A DNA stretch of 64,000 nt from Isoetes taiwanensis. Lineage: Eukaryota; Streptophyta; Lycopodiopsida; Isoetales; Isoetaceae. Within the stretch, counting starts at the first letter, position 1. Every line of letters begins with the position of its first letter. The notes beneath the pieces are model-generated. The model saw nothing but the letters and a program-made list of their open reading frames with translations, had not been told where the DNA came from and searched no databases. Made by a program: the position numbers and the translations under genes. The DNA lies in NCBI GenBank assembly GCA_021234155.1, contig JAJEKV010000014.1:9257563-9321562 (forward strand), in the 5' to 3' direction. This document shows, piece by piece, positions 56,331 to 64,000 of this stretch.

Positions 56331-58840
56331 ACAAGGAAAAACCCTAATTTTTGGATGACTTAGGGCAATTCTGACCTATTAGAAGGTCAAATGAGGATTT
56401 GAAGACTACTTTTTGGGGTTTGAGCATGCTAAGATTAGGTAATGAACCTATTGCAACAAAACTGGGGTCATTTTAGATGTGGCATGGTTGAGAGGGAGTG
56501 AGGAGGTCTCACCGCGTTGCGCCCAGTCAAATAATGAAAGTTTCATTTTATCTTTGGCGCTGACGTGTGAGACTCTAATGAATTAAGCTTGTCCAATTTG
56601 CAGGTGATGTAAGGATCTGAATTACCTTTAGACTCATGCGAGTTAGGCAAAATTGACCCCTTATTTGGTCGATTTGGAGCTGTTTTTTGCACTTTTGGGG
56701 CATGGTCTCTGCGTTGCTTGAGATCAAAAATGGAAGTTTATTTTTGCTCTGATGCGGCGTGTGAGACATCCTCTCTCAGAATGGTCACAAATGTAGGTTT
56801 TAACTAAAACAAAAGGCTGGAACTTGCTAACTCAACTTAATTAGAGTAAGATTACACACATGTTATTTAGTCAAAACTCTTTATATTAACATTTTCTTGG
56901 TACGTTCTCCCTTAATAAGCGGCAAGATGCATATGCGCCTTCATTAATGTTACTCTTATGGTATGCGAGGCTGTAAGATCTTCAAAATCTTTGCACTAGT
57001 TTTTGCTACATTGCTTCTTACTTGAGGGCGGCAACATCTCGTCCCGAATACCCTCATTTTAAGTGTTGTATTCTTGAATCACTTCTCGGACTGAGTCGGG
57101 CCCGAGCGGTGCCGCAGGGGATTAGGAACCAGTACAGGTTGAGAAAATGCCTAATTTCCTTGGTCTTTCCTCACAAGCTCTCCTTTACGCGGTTCTCTTT
57201 TTGGGTTTGCAGTGGTCTTGGGGGCTTTAGGCTTCTCACGGTGGTGGCTTGAGTACTTCTTAAGTCGGATATCCCCTTCCCGATCGTTTCTTTTTCGGTA
57301 TTCTTGGTAATGAGTTGTAATCCTCCCACTTCTTCATATATGGTGTGCTCCCTCATCTTGTTCTCGTAGACCTTGATGGGGTCTATCACATCACGCCTCT
57401 GGGCTGCTTAGCGGTGCTTTATGTCTATCCACGTCGGGTATAATTGTTGGGAGGCCGGGGTGGGTATTTAATACCCTTTCGTTGGCGGGTCCTTAGCCTC
57501 TTTGTTGGAAGAGATTAAAGTCCTCATCCTCCAGGAGTCATAGGGAGGTAGGAAATTTAGTCTGGCGAGAACACTCTTGGATAGCGACCTTGGGCGTGGG
57601 GGCCTTCTTGGAGGTTTTCTTTGGCCTCCCTCCACAGAACCCCTTCCTTCACTCTAGAAAGGCTCTCCTCCTGCTTTGGCTACTCCTTACGTCCCTCTTC
57701 CCTTTTCTTCTCTTCTCCTCTTCCTCTCTCGTGGCGTTCTTTTAAGCCCCGTGCTTCTTTATCCATGGCTAAGGTTTCCTCTCTTAATTTGGATCGAGTA
57801 TGGCTCTCTGTTCTTCACGCTCCACCGGCCACCCGGGTGTGTTCCCTCCTTAGCCTCTTTTTCCTCCTCCATTTCTTGGCCCCAAAACGCACCGCTTCAT
57901 CCATCTCCTTCCTCATTATGAGGACTTACGTCCCCAGCGTTGGAGTGTGCATCCTCCTCAACTTGAATTCTATCCCTCCTTGGTTGGTGAATTGTTGTGG
58001 ATGCTCCTGGGGCGATATCCCTTCACTAGATGAAGGATAGCGCGCACTCCTTAGTGAAAAGAAGCTCGAAGCATTTCTTGGAGTAGGGGCTAGGAGGTTG
58101 TGTCACTGGAGGAACTCTAGCGGTTTGTTTAAATCAGGGCCATGTTTGGCCATTTCTAAATGGAGTCCTGACGTCCGACTGAGACACATATATAGCAAGG
58201 GGGCCGATTTTTTAAGGAAGAGCGTATTAAGAAGGGAAATGGGAGGAGGTCTAGGTCTGTTATTTATAGATGATTTTAGGTCAAATTTCAAACTACTCTT
58301 TTGGGTAGGCCAAGACACTTATTAACTTATTACATGGCTTAATTTAGACCTTTCTAACCTCATGGTCTCACCGCGTTGCCCAGGATCAATATCTGAGTTC
58401 GGTTGCTCTGGTAGCGGCGTGTGAAGTTTATCAATGAACACATACATGTAAATTTTATACTTTTTAAGCATGTTTCTAGGAATGTAATATACTAATCACA
58501 CAGCTGGATTCTTAGCTTGGAATTCAATTACCATATTACTTTTAAAAGAAATTCATCGCTTTTTAAAGGTGTTTTTGGCTCGATGTATACTCTGCGTTGC
58601 TTGAGATCAAAAATGAGATTTTCATTATTGCTCTGGCTAGGCGTGTGAGACCATCCTACTGAAGGTTTTGGCTCACTATTTTTTAGTCTTTTATGTTCTA
58701 ATTCACTTAGTATTACTAGCTTAGCATATACTACTACAAAATGAGAAAAAATTTTCCCATTTTGAAGGTTTGAGGATCCTATCAAGTTAGTACTCTTTGG
58801 GAGCATGGTGATTACTTTTGCTCTTGGTCTCAAGAACATT
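56330..58840 (-). repeat. Leader repeats of element B
   Basis: A phrase containing CTGCGTTGCTTGAGATCAAAAA or its CACCGCGTTGC variant, followed about 40 bp later by GCGTGTGAGAC, occurs near 56503, 56708, 58369 and 58586. In reverse it resembles the leader repeats of element A (TCAAGCAAGATCAGGTGAGT). A decayed coding-like frame lies at 57389-57171. Confidence 0.6.
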
Positions 58841-58851
58841 GCTCGATACCC
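58841..58851 (-). other. Primer-binding site of element B
   Basis: The minus strand reads GGGTATCGAGC followed by AATGTTCTTGAGACC. This fits TGGTATCAGAGC with small changes, directly inside the right LTR. Confidence 0.7.
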
Positions 58852-58855
58852 TTTA

Positions 58856-60337
58856 TGGCGTCCTACTGTTATCGGTGCATCTCATTATACAATGATTCAT
58901 CATACGACTCCCATCGCGTCACGGGGGCCCTCCATATCCTTTGCACGTAGCGAGTCCCGATTGGGAAGGTGAAGGGTCATTACCGTCTCCTAGGGGTCTG
59001 CCTAGGCTGCTGGGCGTAAACATACGTAATAGGTGCACTTGGCATCATCACATGTATCCACCTCGAGAGGGTAGTACATCAACATCTGCATAGACAAAGA
59101 TCGACCTGATACATATGGGTTCCTACCCGAGGCTGGAACTCAGGGGATGGCCAGCGGCTTGGAGTCTCGAGTTCATTGCTTGAGGCGGGAAGTCATGTGA
59201 TGGATTTGGGCATGAGAACATGACAGGGTTGTCCTCCATCCAGCCCCTCCTGTGCACACTGCGAGGTAGGTTGAAGAGTGTTGGGACTGTTGTAGCTTGC
59301 GTAGGATGCATAGCCAAAGAGGCTATTCCGGAGTTACATCATCCCGACTAAGGGCCGGTAGGATTACTCCGGTAGAGATCTCCATCTTTGACTCCAAGGT
59401 GGCTAGAGGGCCGCCCTTATGTCACGACAACCCAACTGGAAAGTGAACACCACTCCACCCGAGATTAGCCGAGGCCCATACTTGCACACTTTCGGTGGCA
59501 AACCGTAGACCTAGTCTACATTGATCCCAGATAGACTTTACACCGGAGGATGCGGTCAAGAGTCCCGAACCACCGAATCTCCTTACGAGCGGTCTGGCCC
59601 TTCACTGCAACCCGGGTGTGGTTCTTGTACGGTAGGATCTCACGATTGTGCTAAGGGAGGCTAGCTAGGAGCATCAACTACTAAGCTTTAAGTCTCTGCC
59701 ACCAATGCAATGAGTCCCGCGGGGAATTCATCCATCCATCCGTCATCATAGGGCAAAAGAATAAAGATCTAATCTATATCATGAGTTAGGTTCTTTAGTT
59801 AGAAGATGAGTCACAGGGATGCTGCATAGCTACTAAGGAGCAATTTAATAAATTTAAACCCTATTGGATTCGATGGCTGGAATCTGGTTTGAGGCTATTA
59901 AATCGATCATCTATGATCCACAGTTCCTCCTCTTGATCGAATCGTCCATGCCATTTGATGCCTTGGGGATGCGGTCGGGAAGGAGGAAATCCCCGACGAG
60001 CTAGAGCGCCGCAGGCTGAATCTTGGGGAGTTAGTTGACTCCTGGCCTTGTGGCTGGAGCTCGGAAGGTTAAAATGGGCGAAAAGGAGAATTAGGGTTTG
60101 AATTTACCTTACATAGGCTCGGTTAGGTTTAGAGGTTTCCATGACCCTTGTCTTCCTTTAATGGGTTACCCAAAGTCGCGTGCTAAGTGTGCGCGCCACT
60201 TACAAGATTGCCCCGAGCCCTTGTAGTTACACATCGGCGTACGTCGAATTGGATAAGAAGCATTAATGCGGCGTGATCAATCTTTCTGTCTGATTATCGT
60301 CTTGAGGCCAGGTATATAAATGCTGCGGGAATATCCT
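58856..60337 (-). repeat. Right LTR of element B (its 5' LTR)
   Basis: About 1.48 kb, homologous to 28338-29785. The outer edge is placed near AAATGCTGCGGG at about 60337; element A coding sequence resumes by 60350. The outer terminal bases are not a clean TG/CA pair, so the edge is uncertain by about 15 bp. Confidence 0.75.
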
Positions 60338-60349
60338 AAAGAATCTTAG

Positions 60350-62940
60350 GATGTGCATTGACTATAAATCGATTGAACAAGCACACCATCGAGAACAAAT
60401 ATGCTTGCCTACACCGATCGGATGATCTAATGGATGGATTAAGGAACCAAGGTCTTCTCCGAATAGATTTGAAGTGGGGCTATCGCGATCCGAGAATCAG
60501 GAAGGCGACATCCATAAATTACACGCATTGAGGACAGATATATGGCCATTATGAGTTCCGCGGTGTCTGCGTTTGGATTATCAGTATGCTCGGCAACTTT
60601 CATGAGGCTCATGAATGATGTTTTCCATGAAGTTCTAGATGCTTTCATCATAGTTTTCTTTGATATGGCATTCTAGTCCTGACAAATCCTTAGAGAACAT
60701 GCCCGACACTTGAGGAAGGTACTTGAGAAGTTGAGGAGGCATCGAGTTTTCTTGAAACTATCAAGTGTCGCCATAGCAGAAAATTGGAGTATTTGGGGCA
60801 TATAATCTGATGGAAGGAAGGATCTCCACGACCACCTGCAAAGATTGGAAGCTGATGAAAGGTAATTTGGCCGCACCAAGAACACCCATAAAGTGAGGAG
60901 CTTCTAGGCTTAGCAATTATTCTGGGGAAAGTTAAATCAAGAACTTTGCAAAGGTAAGCTGACTCCATTGTGGCGAACCTCACCAGCGGGGAAAGATAAA
61001 AAGATTGGAGCAGAGTCATTGGCAAAGGAACCATGCGGCCATTTGAGGCGTTGAAGGCTTTATGCTGCTGGCGCCCGGTCTTAGTCTTGCGGATCCGGTA
61101 AGGATGACTTCAACATGAGGCGCTGGCGGGATGGCAAACATGTGAGTACTCATGCGGGAGGAAGGGTAATTATATGACTCCAAGAAGATGAATGATGTGG
61201 ATCCAGCGATGCCCAGCTCATGAGCAAGGAGCTCTTATTGCATTGTAAGAGCATTCTGCGAATCTGGAGACACTATTTGTTGGGAAGAAAGTTCCAACTA
61301 GACCTGATCCTGCAAGTCTCCGATTACATGTTCAACATAACCACTCCTGAATTTGAGACAAAGGAGGTGGATGGGAGTTTCTTGAAGAGTATGACTTGAG
61401 ATAGTTTACAAGCGGGCAAGGCGAGATGTAGTGTGGTCGCTCTCTAGGAAGCCATTGAAGGCAGGGACATTCTGCAGTACATATGGAAGCCACTCTTAAG
61501 TGAGTATAGCAAGAGGATAGAAGCGTTGCCATTAAATGGCTGACTTTAAAAGAAGTGCAGGCAAACCTCTCCAAAGAGGCAAACGGATAAGAAGAGGCCT
61601 TCAAGAACTATAAAGAAAGGAAACCTCCTATACCATGAGAACAAGTTGTGTGTACGGAACCTTCGGGGATGGGAAGTTAATTCTCCATGACACACACAAT
61701 AGCCCATAGGCTGGCCATGCGAGGTTCATGAAGACATATTATTTCAAGATCGAAATGACTACTTACGGCCCGGAATGAAAAGCCCGAGATAGCAAAGGTA
61801 CATTGGGAAGTGCCGATTATACCCCGTGAGACAAAGCGAGCAACTATGAATTCCGGGGAGCTTTGGAACCTTTGCGATGCGAGCGCTAAGTGGGAAGTCA
61901 TAAGTATGGATTTCATTACGGGACTCCCAGAATAGCAGAGGCAAGGATGTCGATGGTGGTAGTGGATAAGTTGTCGAGATGGCACATTTAGGTGCCGTCG
62001 CGAGGACATAGCGAACCTGCAGCGTAGATATTAAATTACTCTATTTACTAAGGAGATTTTTTAGACTCCGCGTGATCTTGAGAGATAATCTGGGATAGAA
62101 CTCTAAATTTATGAGTGCATTCTGCCGGGACCTATTTATCACCATTGACGAAGCTCTCCATGAAGCCACGACATACCACGCGGACCCGGATGGATTTAGG
62201 CGAACCAGCGGGATCGTGAAGATATGCTAAGAAATTGTAATGGAACAAGCGAGTCTAAGTGGGGAGGATTTCATCACTTAGTAGAGTTAAACCTACTTGA
62301 CACTAAGCAAGAGTCATCGCGGATGTCTCCTTTCATGATTAATTATGGGTATCGATTAATGCTACGGATACTTGGCACAACCCGGTGTCAAAGTGGAAGT
62401 CTCCCGGTAGGATGTTGCTTGGATGTCTCTCGGCAATTGGTGGAGGAGGTGAAGGGGATACCCTCTAGCCTTGTGAAGTGGCGGAAAAGCGTGGCCAAAT
62501 AAGCCTGAAACGGTAAAGGGAATTTCAAGTGGGAGCAATGTATAGTTGAAGAATCAAGATGAAACAGGCCAAGCTCGCCGAAATTACAGAAAGCTTGCTC
62601 CAAGATGGGCTGGACCTTCGGGATAGCCAAAGTAGGTACCAATCCTACAAGTTGGACACACTTGACACATCTCAAATCCATAGGGTCTTCCATGTAAGTC
62701 TCCTAAAGGCACACTCCTAATCTAGAGGAAGTATTGGGGACAATAGGGATTCTGGGAAATGGCGGACGACCCGGCGGAAATGAGTCCTTAAGGTTCTTCT
62801 TAGCGGGGCCTATATAAAGAAGACAAAGAAGATCAAATTTCTCTCCAATACCTTGTGAAATGGGCGCGCTACTTGCGTGGAGGGCTACATGGGTACTATA
62901 AATCAAATTTGGAAGCGATACCCCAATTCATGGAGCAATG
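60350..62940 (+). pseudogene. Element A pol, second part: RT to chromodomain
   Basis: It resumes reverse transcriptase with LRMCIDY (about 60350-60371) and a decayed LPRIDDLMDGLRNQG (60410-60450). FMRLMNDVFHEVLDAFIIVF is at about 60600-60660, where the catalytic DD is lost to an indel (FFD then frameshift). RNase H follows near 60980-61450. A zinc-binding segment is near 61600-61760 and the integrase core opens with MDFITGLPE (about 61908-61935). SRMSPFMINYGYRLML lies near 62315-62360, and KLAPRWAGPSG at about 62580-62620. A chromodomain with LQYLVKWARYL and AIPQFMEQ is at 62845-62938. Stops and frameshifts occur throughout. Confidence 0.85.
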
Positions 62941-63723
62941 AAAATTCGACCGCAGGCAGATAGGTGAGTGGAAGGTAGATTAAAGTCTACTACTTCCGTC
63001 CCATGGAAGTAGATGACCTTGAAGATAAAAAGAGGTCATTCAGGGCATGCGTTGATAGGAAAGCACCTCTAGTCAATGCCTACCACGGGAAGGGCGCAAT
63101 CTTCGCGCCCAAATGGGAAGGGCAGCCACCCTTCACGCCAAGGCAATAAAGGTATAAACACGAGTGTCATCCTAGGCATAATAGGGGGTTGTCTCCACGG
63201 CCACGATGGAAAGAAGCATCCTCTTCCCTCTGGCCCAGGGAGATTAGTCTTGCATCCATATAAATTGTAATTAATAGGTGGTTCCCTAACAATAACTTTA
63301 TAATAATTAAATGTGAAATACTTGGCCGTAGTGTTAATTTCTTGAGGCCAATAGGAAAGTCTAGCCAGCCGGGGAAAGTCGCCCGACAAGACTTACAACA
63401 CATAATTTTTATTTATGAGGTGTTGTAAGGAGGCGATGTGGAACCTTAAGTAGGAAATTTTGGACCTATGTTAATAATGATAATAATGGTGTAAGCCATA
63501 AATTTTTTATCAATGTGGAAACTGATAAAGAAAGGATAAATAACCTCTTATCATGGTATAATATTAAACAAGGATGTATTTATGATATGAATTAAGAAAT
63601 AGTACCTTGGGTTAATTATATTTGTAAGAGTTATATATATATATATCAAATGTAATTGCAAGGATGTCACGGGTTTCCAAGGTGGGAGGCAGCGTGATCT
63701 TGAGGGCGGCATCAATTCGAGAA

Positions 63724-63735
63724 TAGAGGGAGAGA
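63724..63735 (+). other. Polypurine tract of element A
   Basis: AGAGGGAGAGA ends one or two bases before the 3' LTR start TGTAGCG at 63737. This is the priming site for second-strand DNA synthesis in LTR elements. Confidence 0.85.
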
Positions 63736-63736
63736 T

Positions 63737-64000
63737 TGTAGCGTTCTAGTATATCGACCCAAATCGTATATTATCTTGCCACGTCACCGCGTACTTGTCA
63801 TCATGACAAAATTACTAGCGAGCGTAAAGATTGCACCTAGGGGGCAATCGTAAGTTAATGCATGCTTAATAAACATATACAACTATAAACCCCATATAAA
63901 ATGGCAAAACCCCATTTGGCCAATATTAACTAACCCTAAGGGTTTCTATATAAGAACTTCCCCTTAAACCCTAAACCCTTCTCCTTTTTAAGCAATTAGG
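63737..64000 (+). repeat. 3' LTR of element A (cut by the window end)
   Basis: It starts TGTAGCGTTCTAG and matches the 5' LTR from about 20028, including the TATATAAG box at 63947-63954 and AAACCCTAAACCC near 63966. Only the first 264 bp are inside the window. Confidence 0.85.

Larger units (their letters stand above)
28338..60337 (-). mobile_element. Element B: same chromovirus family inserted in reverse inside A
   Basis: The LTRs at 28338-29785 and 58856-60337 are in minus orientation. The left LTR starts TGCCCCTACTGT and the right one TGGCGTCCTACTGT. A Met-tRNA primer site (minus strand GGGTATCGAGC) lies at 58841-58851, next to the right LTR. Minus-strand pol domains run from about 53.3 kb down to 51.4 kb and continue at 32.2-30.7 kb. 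The sequence after the chromodomain (29.9-30.2 kb) matches the reverse complement of A's 3' untranslated region at 63.24-63.42 kb (shared TATTGGCCTCAAG and GTTGTAAGTCTT-type phrases). That shows A and B are close relatives. Target-site copies are too decayed to read with certainty. Confidence 0.85.
20028..64000 (+). mobile_element. Element A: Ty3/gypsy chromovirus, split by element B
   Basis: Two copies of one LTR in the same orientation begin at about 20028 and 63737. A Met-tRNA primer site follows the first, and a purine tract sits directly before the second. Plus-strand gag, protease and the first third of reverse transcriptase lie at 24.5-28.3 kb. The rest of reverse transcriptase, RNase H, integrase and a chromodomain lie at 60.35-62.9 kb. 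The reverse-transcriptase frame breaks within KKKDGS at about 28330 and resumes with LRMCIDY at about 60350, which is the expected continuation. The 32 kb between is an insertion. All coding parts contain stops and frameshifts, so the element is not autonomous as written. The 3' LTR runs past the window end. Confidence 0.85.

Overview
This window looks like a repeat-rich stretch of a land-plant nuclear genome. The signs are Ty3/gypsy chromoviruses with plant-type tRNA-Met primer sites, a Ty1/copia element, L1-type LINEs with a zf-RVT domain, a tRNA-derived SINE, a trihelix (SANT-type) transcription-factor reading frame and long CTT microsatellites. I cannot name the species. There are no operons, CRISPR arrays, rRNA or functional tRNA genes. 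Almost every recognisable protein is broken by short indels and stops. That fits either old, decayed transposons or an error-prone long-read assembly, and the sequence alone cannot separate the two.

Layout, left part (1-20 kb). Positions 1-4.8 kb hold nothing I can identify. At 4.85-5.36 kb are three short tandem-repeat fields. A 5'-truncated LINE on the + strand follows (about 5.57-8.13 kb, with a poly-A tail). Next come a small spliced gene of unknown function on the - strand (8.24-9.53 kb) and a Ty3/gypsy integrase scrap on the - strand (9.59-10.23 kb). Two large arrays rich in CATGCATG (10.63-12.10 and 17.14-19.16 kb) share the same repeat unit and the same start and end points. They bracket 5 kb that contains a decayed trihelix gene and a second copy of the same LINE family, both on the - strand.

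Layout, right part (20-64 kb). This is a set of nested transposons. Element A is a + strand Ty3/gypsy chromovirus. Its 5' LTR is at 20.03-21.56 kb and its 3' LTR starts at 63.74 kb and runs off the window. Its reverse-transcriptase reading frame stops at about 28.34 kb and resumes at about 60.35 kb. The gap is filled by element B, a second member of the same family in the opposite orientation (LTRs 28.34-29.79 and 58.86-60.34 kb). B's polymerase is itself split between 32.19 and 51.37 kb. A Ty1/copia element on the - strand (32.2-37.6 kb) lies at the left edge of that split and carries a tRNA-derived SINE next to its 3' coding end. The rest of the split holds unrecognised DNA and a roughly 3-kb tandem duplication bounded by CTT repeats, one of which is about 225 bp long. 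A short GC-rich block of foreign-looking composition sits exactly at the right edge.

The proteins do not form a pathway. The A and B polyproteins follow the order gag, protease, reverse transcriptase, RNase H, integrase, chromodomain. The copia element follows gag, integrase, reverse transcriptase, RNase H. I found no clearly new molecular system. The best candidates for a second look are the paired CATGCATG arrays with their flanking duplications, the self-nested chromovirus pair, the SINE, the unknown spliced gene and the GC-rich junction block.
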